From: Flavobacteriales bacterium
Lineage (GTDB): Bacteria; Bacteroidota; Bacteroidia; Flavobacteriales_D; Parvicellaceae
DNA length: 64,000 nt
Reading direction: 5' to 3'
Assembly (NCBI GenBank): GCA_020635565.1
Contig: JACJZN010000006.1
Location: 757,478-821,477, forward strand
The notes under the pieces were generated by a model. It saw nothing but the letters and a program-made list of their open reading frames with translations, did not search any database and was not told the DNA's origin. A program made the translations under genes and the position numbers. Of the stretch, positions 26,166 through 35,357 are shown one piece after another (the first letter of the stretch is position 1; each line of letters begins with the position of its first letter).

Positions 26166-27281
26166 TTATACTAATTGTTTTTTACTAATTTTCATATTCT
26201 CAATGAAGTTATCAAACAGATATCTTGCGTCATATGGACCAGGAGAGGCCTCCGGATGATATTGCACCGAAAATGCATTTTTATCATTTAATTTGAATCC
26301 GGCAAGCGTACCATCATTTAGATGAACATGAGTCACCGTAATATTCGGATTATTCTGTGCATCTTCCATTTTCACCACAAACCCATGATTTTGAGAGGTG
26401 ATCTCCCCTTTTCCTGTGATCAGGTTCTTGATTGGATGATTAATTCCCCTGTGTCCGTTATGCATTTTTACGGTAGACATTCCCTGACTAAGCGCCAATA
26501 ACTGATGACCTAAACAAATCCCGAAAATAGGAATGTTCGCTTCAACTAGTTTCTGGATATTACCTACCACATTAGTCAGTGGTTCAGGATCTCCAGGACC
26601 ATTGCTCAGTTGTACACCATCAAAGCCTCCTGAAAGGATTTCACTCGCTGGAGTATCGTAAGGAAATACGGTAACCTGACAACCTCTCTCCACCAAACAT
26701 CTAATAATATTCTGCTTAACACCAAAATCCAGAAGAGCTACTTTAAAACCTCCTCCATCATTAACCGTATATTTTTCTTTGGTTGAAACCTTGGAAGCCA
26801 ATTCCATTCCCTTCATAGAAGGAATCTCCTTAACTTTTGACTTTAAGCTCTCTATATCTTCAACTTCTGTCGAAATGATAGCGTTTTGAGCTCCATTTTC
26901 ACGGATATGACTCACTAAAGCCCTGGTGTCTACATCTCGTATACCAACTACATTATTTTCAACTAAATAATCCTGTAGAGGTCTGATCTTACTTCCATAT
27001 CTGGATGGTCGATAGGCGAATTTCCTAACGATCAACCCTTTGATCTTGATCGAATCAGATTCTACCTCATCTTGATGAACACCATAATTTCCGATGTGAG
27101 AAGAGGCCATTACGACCATTTGTCCGAAATAAGAAGGATCTGTAAAAATCTCTTGATAACCGGTCATCCCGGTATTGAAGGCTATTTCTCCTGTAGTAGT
27201 ACCCTCGGCACCACACGATTTACCATAGAAAACAGTACCATCAGCCAAAACTAGTACCGCATTTTTATCTTGTGGATTCAT
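26166..27281 (-). CDS. carA: Carbamoyl-phosphate synthase small subunit
   Basis: 371-aa glutaminase subunit that feeds ammonia to CarB for arginine and pyrimidine synthesis. N-terminal domain begins KNAVLVLADGTVFYGKS and has EIAFNTGMTGYQEIFTDPSY. The class I amidotransferase domain has LSNGPGDPEPL, the nucleophile loop GICLGHQLLALSQG and the His/Glu pair in VQYHPEASPGPYDA. carB is not in this window. A perfect promoter ends 6 nt before the ATG. Confidence 0.98.
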   Translation of the reverse strand: MNPQDKNAVLVLADGTVFYGKSCGAEGTTTGEIAFNTGMTGYQEIFTDPSYFGQMVVMASSHIGNYGVHQDEVESDSIKIKGLIVRKFAYRPSRYGSKIRPLQDYLVENNVVGIRDVDTRALVSHIRENGAQNAIISTEVEDIESLKSKVKEIPSMKGMELASKVSTKEKYTVNDGGGFKVALLDFGVKQNIIRCLVERGCQVTVFPYDTPASEILSGGFDGVQLSNGPGDPEPLTNVVGNIQKLVEANIPIFGICLGHQLLALSQGMSTVKMHNGHRGINHPIKNLITGKGEITSQNHGFVVKMEDAQNNPNITVTHVHLNDGTLAGFKLNDKNAFSVQYHPEASPGPYDARYLFDNFIENMKISKKQLV

Positions 27282-27286
27282 GCCGA

Positions 27287-27316
27287 CAAAGGTAGGACTA
27301 AATCATTTTTAGACAA
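27287..27316 (-). promoter_or_regulatory. carA promoter, likely giving a leaderless mRNA
   Basis: On the minus strand TTG (27316-27314), 19 nt, TACCTTTG (27294-27287). The box ends 5 nt before the carA ATG (27281), so transcription should begin at or next to the start codon. The remaining divergent gap to 27465 shows no clear box for the amidase. Confidence 0.7.
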
Positions 27317-27464
27317 CGAATTCTTCGAAACAATTAGTTAACATTGACGTTATTCTTTGTTAAAAACAATTGAACTCCTTTAGTACCCAAAACTTACTGA
27401 TTTATTTCTTATCTTGTGTGAAGCTAAAGTAACGCCATCCAACCCATCAACTTAACATCAATTC

Positions 27465-28919
27465 ATGTCCTCCCAACCCAATAACCATAACTCGAAAAAT
27501 GTCACGAAGATTCATGCCTTTACAGATGACATTTTAGGTGATTTAGATGCTTCCGACCTCGCCAACCTTATTCGCTCAAAAGCAATTTCGTCTCAGGAGG
27601 TTCTATCTGCAACCATAGATAGAGCAAATAAAGTTGATGGATTATTAAATGCTGTTGTTTCCAACAGATACCAAGAGCAATTGAATCAAACCAGTGAATT
27701 AAACAAAGGTTTTTTCGCTGGTGTCCCTACCTATTTTAAGGATCTCACAAATATTCTTGGCATTCCCACATATTTTGGTTCAAAAGCACTCAAAAATGTA
27801 TCTGCTTCAAAAATTACTGATCCCATTGCCGAACAGATCCTTAATCAAGGATTCGTTCACATTGGAAATAGTAGCATGTCTGAGTTTGGCTTTACCTGTT
27901 CTACAGAATCGGAAGACTATCATGACACTCGAAATCCGTGGAATATTAACCACACCCCTGGGGGTTCCTCTGGTGGAAGTGCAGCACTTGTTGCTGCAGG
28001 TGTTGTACCCATTGCACATGCGGCAGACGGTGGTGGTTCGATTAGGATTCCAGCTGCTGCCTGTGGATTGGTAGGCCTTAAACCTTCCAGAGGTAGACTT
28101 TTGAATAGTAAATTGTTCGAGAAGCAGCCAGTACATATTGCTGTAGACGGTGTTATCTCAAGAACAGTCAGAGACACTGCTAAATTTTATGCGGAAGCTG
28201 AAAAACATTACAAAAATAAGAAATTACCAGCTATTGGCTCAGTTGATCAACCGACTAAAAAATCACTAACTATTGGATTTACTGCTGATTCCATTAATAA
28301 CCTTGGAGGAGACGAAGTATCCAGAAACGAGATGGAAAAAACGCTGAAATTATTAGAATCTCTTGGACACACAGTAAAACCCGTTCAACTTTCTATCACA
28401 GATACCTTTGTCGATGACTTTTCGCTCGTTTGGGCAATGAATGCATTCTTTATGCATCGTTTTGGCAAAATGCTATTTGATCGTTCCTTTGTCAACGCAG
28501 AAGTTTCTCAATTAACAAAGGAGCTTTCCAAATATTATACGAAAAACATACACAAAACTCCATTTGTAGCTGGACGCATGAAGAAAACCAAGCACCAGTA
28601 TGCAGCAATGTTCAATGATCTCAACGTTGACCTGTTCCTTACTCCAACTGTTGCGAGTTCAGCACCAGAAATAGGCTATTTTGATATGAACTTGGAATTT
28701 GAACAACTCTTTAATCGTATTATTTCATGGACCTGCTTTACCCCTTACAGCAATGCGTCTGGAGGTCCATCCATCTCACTCCCGCTTGGATTTGACAAAG
28801 ACAAACAACTACCAATAGGCATGTTATTTTGGGCCAACCATGGTCAGGAAAAATTACTTCTTGAACTTGCTTTACAATTGGAAGAAGCAAATCCTTGGAA
28901 AAAGATTACAGAGGATTAA
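27465..28919 (+). CDS. Amidase signature family enzyme
   Basis: 484 aa. The Ser-cisSer-Lys triad is visible: Lys in GVPTYFKDLTNI (near residue 92), the cis-Ser in HTPGGSSGGSAALVAAG and the nucleophile in ADGGGSIRIPAAACGLVGLK. The N-terminal helix DASDLANLIRSKAISSQEVL is typical of the family. The amide substrate cannot be deduced; it is not GatA by context, as no gatB/gatC are present. No signal peptide, so cytoplasmic. A 183-bp divergent gap separates it from carA. Confidence 0.92.
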   Translation: MSSQPNNHNSKNVTKIHAFTDDILGDLDASDLANLIRSKAISSQEVLSATIDRANKVDGLLNAVVSNRYQEQLNQTSELNKGFFAGVPTYFKDLTNILGIPTYFGSKALKNVSASKITDPIAEQILNQGFVHIGNSSMSEFGFTCSTESEDYHDTRNPWNINHTPGGSSGGSAALVAAGVVPIAHAADGGGSIRIPAAACGLVGLKPSRGRLLNSKLFEKQPVHIAVDGVISRTVRDTAKFYAEAEKHYKNKKLPAIGSVDQPTKKSLTIGFTADSINNLGGDEVSRNEMEKTLKLLESLGHTVKPVQLSITDTFVDDFSLVWAMNAFFMHRFGKMLFDRSFVNAEVSQLTKELSKYYTKNIHKTPFVAGRMKKTKHQYAAMFNDLNVDLFLTPTVASSAPEIGYFDMNLEFEQLFNRIISWTCFTPYSNASGGPSISLPLGFDKDKQLPIGMLFWANHGQEKLLLELALQLEEANPWKKITED

Positions 28920-28925
28920 ATATCA

Positions 28926-29630
28926 TTAGTGATACCAGCCTGTTAAGCTATGTCCAATCCAATTATTTTGATCCTGGTCTTTCACATAAAGGAAAATTTC
29001 TCCATGCCCACAAAGACCTTTACACATCTGGGAAATCTGAATAAGGACTTTTTTCCCATCCTCAGAAATCAAAGGTTTAGAAATAGAATACCAGTTCTCC
29101 TCATTCGATTTATTGAACATACTGAATTTTGTTAGATCCCATTCTTCCTCCGCAATTTCAATTTGGTTTTTAAAATACCATCGTTCATTCAGGTCTAAAT
29201 AATCCTCTACAAGACAAGACCTAGGAATAATTGACGTGTGAATAATTGGATTATATTCAAAATTCAAACTTGCAGTATCCAAAATTAAGAACCTTCCAGA
29301 GCTATCCTGTTTTTCTTCAATTTTTCCGTAGTTGACATATGCATCTATCGCTTGCTCTTTATACAAGTCAGGTTCATATTTATAATCAGTATGATCCAGC
29401 GAATCCAGACATAGAACTTCATCTAAGTAAGACACGTAAAAAAGACTCATCTTAGATGAAAAACGAAAAGTCGTATCCAATTCGCCTTGTTCAATCAATT
29501 CCATTAGAAACTTCTCTTCAGAAGATAATGAGAGTTGTGAATGATCTTTAGAACTATCCTGAGGAATGGAACATGAACCAATGAGTAAACCAAGAATCAT
29601 GAATATCATAACGTGCTTACTCAATTTCAC
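28926..29630 (-). CDS. Hypothetical lipoprotein
   Basis: 234 aa with a lipobox (LLIGSC, Cys near residue 20) after a hydrophobic stretch, so it should be anchored in a membrane facing the periplasm. The rest is a soluble domain with SLFYVSYLDEVLCLDS and ISQMCKGLCGHGEIFLYV; I do not recognise a family. It begins 7 bp after the lepA stop and probably shares its transcript. Its stop is 6 bp from the convergent amidase stop. Confidence 0.75.
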   Translation of the reverse strand: MKLSKHVMIFMILGLLIGSCSIPQDSSKDHSQLSLSSEEKFLMELIEQGELDTTFRFSSKMSLFYVSYLDEVLCLDSLDHTDYKYEPDLYKEQAIDAYVNYGKIEEKQDSSGRFLILDTASLNFEYNPIIHTSIIPRSCLVEDYLDLNERWYFKNQIEIAEEEWDLTKFSMFNKSNEENWYSISKPLISEDGKKVLIQISQMCKGLCGHGEIFLYVKDQDQNNWIGHSLTGWYH

Positions 29631-29637
29631 TTTACGT

Positions 29638-31428
29638 TTAATCCAACTTCAACACCGCCAAGAAAGCTTCTTGAGGCACTTCCACACGTCCTACCTGACG
29701 CATACGTTTCTTTCCTTGTTTTTGCTTTTCTAAAAGCTTACGCTTACGCGAAATATCACCACCATAACACTTTGCAGTTACATCCTTACGGAGCGCCTTG
29801 ATTGTTTCTCTTGCAACGATTTTTGCTCCGATCGCTGCCTGAATAGGAATTTCAAATTGTTGTCTTGGGATCAACTCTTTTAGTTTCAAACAGATCTTCT
29901 TCCCAAGGGTAAAAGCATTACTTCTGTGAACCAACGCAGACAAAGCATCTACTTGTTCAGCATTTAACAAGATATCCAATTTGATCAGATCAGATCTTCT
30001 GTAATCTGTTGGATGATAATCGAAAGATGCATAACCTTTTGAAATTGTCTTTAACCGATCGTAAAAATCAAATACAACTTCAGACATTGGCATATCAAAA
30101 CTCAATTCAACTCTATCCTGGGTAAGATAAACCTGATTGGTCATTTCTCCTCTTTTTTCGATACATAGTGTCATAATAGCCCCTACGTACTCAGACTTCG
30201 TAATGATCGATGCCTTAATATAGGGTTCTTCTATGTAATCTAGTTTTGCAGGATCGGGAAGATCAGATGGGTTATTCACAATTACTAATTCCTCTCCCTT
30301 CTTCAAATAAGCTTTGTAAGAAACGTTGGGAACAGTAGTAATTACCGTCATATTGAACTCTCTCTCTAGACGCTCCTGAATAATCTCCATGTGAAGCATC
30401 CCCAAGAAACCACAACGAAATCCGAATCCTAAAGCTGCAGAACTCTCCGGTTCAAACACAAGAGATGCGTCATTCAACTGAAGTTTTTCCATTGAAAATC
30501 TCAATTCTTCATATTCCTCAGTATCTACTGGATAGATTCCTGCAAATACCATTGGCTTAACATCCTCAAAGCCTTTCACAGACTCTTTACAAGGATTTGC
30601 TACTGTTGTAATGGTATCCCCTACTTTAACTTCATTCGCTCTTTTAATTCCGGAGATAATGTAACCTACATCACCAGTCCCCACTTCCTTTTTTGGAAAA
30701 AGATCCAATTTCAAGATACCAATCTCATCTGCGTCATACTGCTTACCAGTGTTGACAAATTTAACTTGATCTCCTTTCTTAATTGATCCGTTCAACACCC
30801 TGAAATAGGCAATAATCCCTCTGAAAGGATTAAACACACTGTCAAAGATCATTGCTTGTAGTGGAGCATCAGGATTTCCTTTTGGAGCAGGAATTCTTTC
30901 GATTATCGCTTCGAGTATCTTATCCACGCCCAAACCAGTTTTACCACTTGCCGGAATCACCTCAGATGGATCACATCCAATGAGATCAACGATCTGATCG
31001 GTAACCTCTTCAGGCATAGCTCCTGGAAGATCCATTTTATTCAAGATCGGAATGATCTCCAGATCGTTCTCTATGGCTAGATACAAATTTGAAATCGTCT
31101 GCGCCTGAATTCCCTGAGATGCATCTACAATTAGCAACGCACCTTCACAAGCAGCAATAGATCTGGAAACTTCATATGAAAAATCCACGTGACCTGGAGT
31201 ATCGATCAAATTAAGCACATATTGCTCTCCATCCTGAGAATAATCCATCTGAATTGCATGACTTTTAATGGTAATCCCCCTTTCTCTCTCCAAATCCATA
31301 TCGTCCAACGCCTGATCCTTCATATCTCTCTCTGAGATTGTATTGGTTGTCTGTAAAAGACGATCAGCCAAAGTACTCTTACCATGGTCAATGTGTGCAA
31401 TAATGCAGAAGTTTCTGATGTTTTTCAT
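29638..31428 (-). CDS. lepA: Translation elongation factor 4
   Basis: 596-aa GTPase that back-translocates or remodels stalled ribosomes. G1 AHIDHGKST (11-19), the switch region with RERGITIKSHAIQM, G3 DTPGHVD, G4 NKMD. The C-terminal LepA-specific domain includes LKELIPRQQFEIPIQAAIG, KCYGGDISRKRKLLEKQK and MRQVGRVEVPQEAFLAVLK. Full length. The -7 box TAATTTTG lies 18 bp before the start. Confidence 0.98.
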   Translation of the reverse strand: MKNIRNFCIIAHIDHGKSTLADRLLQTTNTISERDMKDQALDDMDLERERGITIKSHAIQMDYSQDGEQYVLNLIDTPGHVDFSYEVSRSIAACEGALLIVDASQGIQAQTISNLYLAIENDLEIIPILNKMDLPGAMPEEVTDQIVDLIGCDPSEVIPASGKTGLGVDKILEAIIERIPAPKGNPDAPLQAMIFDSVFNPFRGIIAYFRVLNGSIKKGDQVKFVNTGKQYDADEIGILKLDLFPKKEVGTGDVGYIISGIKRANEVKVGDTITTVANPCKESVKGFEDVKPMVFAGIYPVDTEEYEELRFSMEKLQLNDASLVFEPESSAALGFGFRCGFLGMLHMEIIQERLEREFNMTVITTVPNVSYKAYLKKGEELVIVNNPSDLPDPAKLDYIEEPYIKASIITKSEYVGAIMTLCIEKRGEMTNQVYLTQDRVELSFDMPMSEVVFDFYDRLKTISKGYASFDYHPTDYRRSDLIKLDILLNAEQVDALSALVHRSNAFTLGKKICLKLKELIPRQQFEIPIQAAIGAKIVARETIKALRKDVTAKCYGGDISRKRKLLEKQKQGKKRMRQVGRVEVPQEAFLAVLKLD

Positions 31429-31445
31429 AGTGTGCTTTAACCGCG

Positions 31446-31453
31446 CAAAATTA
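31446..31453 (-). promoter_or_regulatory. -7 box for lepA
   Basis: TAATTTTG on the minus strand, a perfect TAnnTTTG; the nearest TTG is 15 nt upstream rather than 19. Confidence 0.4.
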
Positions 31454-31528
31454 CTACAAATTAGATGACAAAAAATTTTTTTAATAAAATCTACTCACCA
31501 ACTATTCAAAATTTAAATTTTCGCCACC

Positions 31529-31536
31529 TATCTTTG
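31529..31536 (+). promoter_or_regulatory. -7 box for the metF operon
   Basis: TATCTTTG, a perfect TAnnTTTG, 29 bp before the metF start. No TTG at the expected spacing. Confidence 0.45.
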
Positions 31537-31565
31537 CATGCTTTTAGCATTGAAGACAGAAACAG

Positions 31566-32516
31566 ATGAAAGTTGTTGATTATATCAAAGAGTCAGATAA
31601 ACCGCTCTTTTCCTTTGAAATCATTCCTCCTCTGAAGGGGAAAGGAATAGAAGACATTTATGCAGGTATTGATCCTTTAATGGAGTTTGCCCCTAAGTTC
31701 ATTAACGTTACGTATCACCGAGAGGAATACAAGTATAAAGACATGGGAGATGGATTATTGAAGAAGATCTCTATCAGAAAAAGACCAGGAACAGTTGGTA
31801 TCTGTGCGGCATTAATGAACAAATACAAGGTTGACGCTGTTCCTCATTTAATCTGTGGAGGATTTAATGTTGAAGAAACTGAGAACGCGCTCATTGATCT
31901 TAAATTTTTAGGAGTAGATAATATTCTTGCGCTAAGGGGAGATCCAATTAAAACTGAACAAGTATTCACTCCAAACAAAGGTGGTCATCAGTATGCAATT
32001 GAGCTCATCAATCAAATCCACGATCTGAATCAGGGAAAATATCTGGATGAAGAGCAGAAGAACTCTCCTACTGATTTTTGTATTGGAACAGCAGGATATC
32101 CGGAGAAACATTTTGAGGCCATGAATCTGGAAACAGACATGAAACACCTGAAGGCTAAAGTCGATGCAGGAGCAGAATACATTATGACGCAAATGTTCTT
32201 CGACAATCAAAAGTACTTTGAGTTTGTGGATAAATGCCGAGCCATAGGAATCAATGTCCCCATAATTCCAGGACTAAAACCGATCACCAATCTAGACCAC
32301 AGAACATTTCTACCAAAATTCTTCCACATTGATTTTCCTATGGAACTTGCGAAAGAATTGGAAAAATGTAAAACAAATGATCAGGTACGTGATTTAGGCA
32401 TTGAATGGGCTATTAATCAATCCAAAGAACTCGTAAAAAAAGGAGCTCCTGTTCTTCACTTCTATACAATGGGAAGGAGTGTAGCCGTAAAAAAGATCGC
32501 TTCAGAAATATTTTAA
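31566..32516 (+). CDS. metF: Methylenetetrahydrofolate reductase
   Basis: 316-aa flavoenzyme that makes 5-methyl-THF for methionine synthesis. LFSFEIIPPLKGKGIEDIY carries the catalytic Glu near the start; FINVTYHREE, DNILALRGDP, CIGTAGYPEKHFEA, KVDAGAEYIMTQMFFDNQ and the C-terminal HFYTMGRS are family segments. Slightly longer than E. coli MetF (296). Twelve bp separate it from the following ParA-like gene, so they may share a transcript. Confidence 0.97.
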   Translation: MKVVDYIKESDKPLFSFEIIPPLKGKGIEDIYAGIDPLMEFAPKFINVTYHREEYKYKDMGDGLLKKISIRKRPGTVGICAALMNKYKVDAVPHLICGGFNVEETENALIDLKFLGVDNILALRGDPIKTEQVFTPNKGGHQYAIELINQIHDLNQGKYLDEEQKNSPTDFCIGTAGYPEKHFEAMNLETDMKHLKAKVDAGAEYIMTQMFFDNQKYFEFVDKCRAIGINVPIIPGLKPITNLDHRTFLPKFFHIDFPMELAKELEKCKTNDQVRDLGIEWAINQSKELVKKGAPVLHFYTMGRSVAVKKIASEIF

Positions 32517-32528
32517 CTACCTATAGCC

Positions 32529-33152
32529 ATGACAAAAATCATTTCATTCATAAGCAGAAAAGGGGGCTCTGGCAAAACAACCAACGCTATTAATTTAGCA
32601 ACCTCTCTTCACGACATGAAAAAGAAGGTTCTCCTGGTGGAAACCGACCCAAACTACACACTTATTTCATCCAGGAAGATTGATATTTTCAAGAATAAAC
32701 TAAATGAAAAGAAACTATTTCCTATCATTGCTTCCACCGATGATGAAGTGGCAACTGAACTTGAAAAATTAGCACCAACAGGAGCCTATGATTATATTCT
32801 TGTAGATAGTGCTGGTAAAACTACGGATCAGGGAATTAAAGAACTTTGTCTGGTTAGCAATATGGTGATCATCACGACTAGCTTGACCCAAAACGATCTT
32901 TTGGTTGCATATCAAACGGTAAAAGATCTTAAGCCTGCTGAAAAATTGAATTCGAAACTAAAACTTTATTTATTACCTAATCGAATTCATTCTCATACAA
33001 GAATAAAAACAATTAAAGACGCGTTAAGCAACTTGAATGTAGAGATGTTTGAGAACTTTGTACCTCAGAAGAAGATCTACACCATTCCAAGTACTTATAA
33101 AAGCGAAAGAAAGTACCGTCCAATTGCTAACATGATCATTAAAGAACTATAA
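32529..33152 (+). CDS. Orphan ParA/MinD-family ATPase
   Basis: 207 aa. Deviant Walker A with the signature Lys, SRKGGSGKTTNAINLATSL (near 10-28), VETDP after the second strand, and Walker B DYILVDSAGKTTD. Short ParA proteins of this size position cargo or segregate DNA; no ParB or parS site is visible here. It is followed after 1 bp by a 129-aa gene that may encode its partner, by analogy with other two-gene partition cassettes. Chromosomal housekeeping ParA would be longer and beside parB, so this is a separate system. Confidence 0.88.
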   Translation: MTKIISFISRKGGSGKTTNAINLATSLHDMKKKVLLVETDPNYTLISSRKIDIFKNKLNEKKLFPIIASTDDEVATELEKLAPTGAYDYILVDSAGKTTDQGIKELCLVSNMVIITTSLTQNDLLVAYQTVKDLKPAEKLNSKLKLYLLPNRIHSHTRIKTIKDALSNLNVEMFENFVPQKKIYTIPSTYKSERKYRPIANMIIKEL

Positions 33153-33153
33153 T

Positions 33154-33543
33154 ATGGCCAGAAGAACGACACTAAAAGACCTGAACGATTTTTTAAGTCA
33201 AAATCCAACGACAATAGAGGTTGATGACATTAAGTCTAAAGAAGATTTCATCAATAAGTCACCAAATAATTTAGTAGATATTGAGACATCAAGTCCCAAG
33301 AAAGAGCTTTCAGGTCAGATGAGCAATGCATCTGTAGGAGACATTGCTAAACGTTTACATGAATTGGCAAAAAAAGAAAACAAAAGTTTTGCTGACATGT
33401 GGTTAAAGGTACTAGAGGAGGGAGCCAAAGTTGATCCTCTTTTAAAAAATACAACGTTATTTAAGACCATTCGAACAATCAACCAAACTACCTTCAACGT
33501 TGCTATGGAAGGTATCTCCAAGTTTATAAAAGGTCAGAAGTGA
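33154..33543 (+). CDS. Unknown protein, possible partner of the ParA-like ATPase
   Basis: 129 aa, not recognised. Basic N-terminus (MARRTTLKDLNDFLSQN), a polar linker rich in S, P and K (residues 25-55), then a helical domain (VGDIAKRLHELAKKENKSF .. KTIRTINQTTFNVAMEGISK). No signal peptide. The start lies 2 bases after the ParA-like stop. The layout of a basic N-terminus, linker and helical domain is compatible with a DNA- or cargo-binding adaptor, but this is inference from position only. Confidence 0.75.
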   Translation: MARRTTLKDLNDFLSQNPTTIEVDDIKSKEDFINKSPNNLVDIETSSPKKELSGQMSNASVGDIAKRLHELAKKENKSFADMWLKVLEEGAKVDPLLKNTTLFKTIRTINQTTFNVAMEGISKFIKGQK

Positions 33544-33565
33544 TTTATGGAATCATTTTTGAATT

Positions 33566-34114
33566 TTGACCTACTTTGAGAATATTTTGCTAAGAATAAT
33601 AAACATCTTGCTTCTGACTGCATTTTTCAGTCTTACTGTGTCCATGAATTATGGACAAGACTCATATCCTCAAGTCAAATTCGATGCAAAGATCACAAGT
33701 GTTGAGGAACAAGGATCCAGATTAGATGTTGTTAAGATATTTATATCCGTGGATGGACAACTAAAAGACAGTATTATAACGCAAAACGGAAGAATGTTCT
33801 ATCAATTGGATACAGGCAAAGTCTACAAGTTTGAATTCACCAAATCAGGGTATGTTTCCAAGCATCTGATCGTAAGCACGAAAGAAGCCCCCGAAAACGT
33901 TAAAAACAATTCGAAATTAAAGGTTGAAGTAAGTCTTTTCAAATACAAACCGGGATTAGAAGTTGATTTCCTCAAAACCAAACCAATTGGAGTAGCAAGA
34001 TACAATGACATGAACGGAAAACTGGAATGGAATAAAGATTACACCCGATCAATCATAGAACAAATCATCACCGCCACACTGGATCTTTATAACAAGACGA
34101 ATACTGACGAATAA
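33566..34114 (+). CDS. Hypothetical exported protein
   Basis: 182 aa, unknown family. There is no ATG before residue 27; I use the TTG at 33566, but TTG at 33587 (MLRIINILLLTAFFSLTVSM..) is an equally good start and gives a cleaner signal peptide ending at YGQ. The mature part has an all-beta look with VDGQLKDSIITQNGRMFYQ and YKFEFTKSGYVSKHLIV, resembling carboxypeptidase-regulatory-like or surface lipoprotein beta sandwiches. The stop overlaps the Smr start by one base (TAATG). Confidence 0.7.
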   Translation: MTYFENILLRIINILLLTAFFSLTVSMNYGQDSYPQVKFDAKITSVEEQGSRLDVVKIFISVDGQLKDSIITQNGRMFYQLDTGKVYKFEFTKSGYVSKHLIVSTKEAPENVKNNSKLKVEVSLFKYKPGLEVDFLKTKPIGVARYNDMNGKLEWNKDYTRSIIEQIITATLDLYNKTNTDE

Positions 34115-34365
34115 TGGCTCAGCTTAAACTAGACCTTCACCCCATCTACAACAATAGTAAAGCCATAGATCAAGCGCTAATTGATCTGTTTGAAGATGCT
34201 CAGTTTAAAAAGATCAAAACTCTTGAGATCATTCCTGGAAAAGGAAGTGGACAATTAAAAAAAAAGGTGCTACGTTTTATGGAAAATTCAGACATTAAAC
34301 CCCTTATCAAAAGAATAGACAAAGACAGTAAGAATTTTGGCCGAATTTTTATCTACTTAAAGTAA
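34114..34365 (+). CDS. Small stand-alone Smr domain protein
   Basis: 83-aa protein consisting of a single Smr domain: LKLDLHPIYNNSKAIDQALI corresponds to the LDLHG..eA motif and LEIIPGKGSGQLKKKVLRF to HGKGtG..Lr. The usual His of HGKG is replaced by Pro (IPGKGSG). Smr domains nick or bind nucleic acids. Translationally coupled to the exported protein upstream, which is odd for a cytoplasmic nuclease-type domain. Confidence 0.82.
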   Translation: MAQLKLDLHPIYNNSKAIDQALIDLFEDAQFKKIKTLEIIPGKGSGQLKKKVLRFMENSDIKPLIKRIDKDSKNFGRIFIYLK

Positions 34366-34455
34366 CTTCTTTTCTGTTCGTTTAAAAAATTTGGTAATTG
34401 GTCATTTCGATTTAACGGAACGTCTATTTTAATGGTAAAAGAGTTGGAATGTTTT

Positions 34456-34463
34456 TAATTTTG
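34456..34463 (+). promoter_or_regulatory. -7 box immediately before the 34469 gene
   Basis: TAATTTTG, a perfect TAnnTTTG, ends 5 nt before the GTG at 34469. Either that gene is leaderless or its true start is the ATG at 34505. Confidence 0.4.
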
Positions 34464-34468
34464 GTTTT

Positions 34469-35302
34469 GTGAAATTTTCACCCATTCATATCATTGGCAT
34501 TTTAATGTCTGTACTATTTTCTCTTCAGATTTTTGGAGGTCCAACTCCAAAACTTCTAGAAGAAGAGAAAGATGGAGTCATTATCCTAGAAGGAAAGTAC
34601 CAACATCGGAACATATACATTGCTCAGGCTCTAGGTTCGGAAGGAATTGGATTTTGCGCATATGAAATTCGAGTAAACGGGAATTTAATTACAGATGAGA
34701 TCAATTCAAGTGCTTTCGAAATTGATCTTGCTCCATTTAATTTTGAAATTGGTCAAGATATCGTGATTGAGATCAAACACAAAATGGGTTGTGCTCCAAA
34801 AGTTTTGAATCCCGGTGGACTTAAACCTCAACCAACTTTCGAAACGGTTGACATTACGATTGATGAATCTCAGATCCTTCAATGGATCACTGAAAATGAA
34901 TCCGGGTCTCTTCCGTTTGTCATCCAACAATACAAGTGGAATAAATGGATTGATGTTGGAGAGGTACAGGGCGATGGAACCCCTGAAATTTCAAATTATG
35001 CTTTTCACGTAGACTTTACCTCAGGAAAGAACAAATTCAGAGTTGTTCAAGTGGATCAGTCTGGGAAAATCAAAACTTCAGATTTCGTTGAAATTGAATC
35101 AAGTAAACCAGAGTTGACTTTCATCTATACGAGGAGCAAACAGGAAGTGGTATTTTCTGACGAAACAGGCTATGAGATCCACGATAAATATGGTGATCTA
35201 ATGATCAAAGGATTTGGTTCTGTGGTAGATGTTTCTGCCCTTGCAAAAGATAGTTATTGGTTAAGTTTCGACAATACCACTGACTCATTCGATAAAAAAT
35301 AA
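34469..35302 (+). CDS. Exported protein with degenerate T9SS-like C-terminus
   Basis: 277 aa, starting at GTG (MKFSPIHIIGILMSVLFSLQIFG gives a signal peptide). The middle has two beta-sandwich-like parts (IYIAQALGSEGIGFCAYEIRVN and DITIDESQILQWI). The end, YEIHDKYGDLMIKGFGSVVD then VSALAKDSYWLSFDN, has the order of a class A T9SS sorting domain (strand, turn, DVSxLxxGxY) but stops at FDKK. Function not recognised. An ATG at 34505 is the alternative start. Confidence 0.7.
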   Translation: MKFSPIHIIGILMSVLFSLQIFGGPTPKLLEEEKDGVIILEGKYQHRNIYIAQALGSEGIGFCAYEIRVNGNLITDEINSSAFEIDLAPFNFEIGQDIVIEIKHKMGCAPKVLNPGGLKPQPTFETVDITIDESQILQWITENESGSLPFVIQQYKWNKWIDVGEVQGDGTPEISNYAFHVDFTSGKNKFRVVQVDQSGKIKTSDFVEIESSKPELTFIYTRSKQEVVFSDETGYEIHDKYGDLMIKGFGSVVDVSALAKDSYWLSFDNTTDSFDKK

Positions 35303-35330
35303 CTTTATCTTTCTTGCCTGTTTCATTTAC

Positions 35331-35352
35331 ATCTAAATTTAATTTAGATTTG
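35331..35352 (+). promoter_or_regulatory. Palindromic promoter before the TMTC-like gene
   Basis: ATCTAAA-TTTAA-TTTAGAT (35331-35349) is a perfect 7-bp-arm dyad overlapping the -7 box TAGATTTG (35345-35352), which ends 5 nt before the ATG. A repressor site controlling the biosynthetic island is plausible. Confidence 0.5.
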
Positions 35353-35357
35353 TAAGT

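Noticed and set aside
27465..28919. gatA (aspartyl/glutamyl-tRNA amidotransferase subunit A)
   Set aside because: The Ser-Ser-Lys triad is common to all amidases, no gatB/gatC neighbour exists and GatA-specific sequence is not evident.
32529..33543. Plasmid or phage partition module implying an integrated element
   Set aside because: No integrase, replication gene, att-like direct repeats or shift in base composition were seen around it; metF and housekeeping-type genes flank it.
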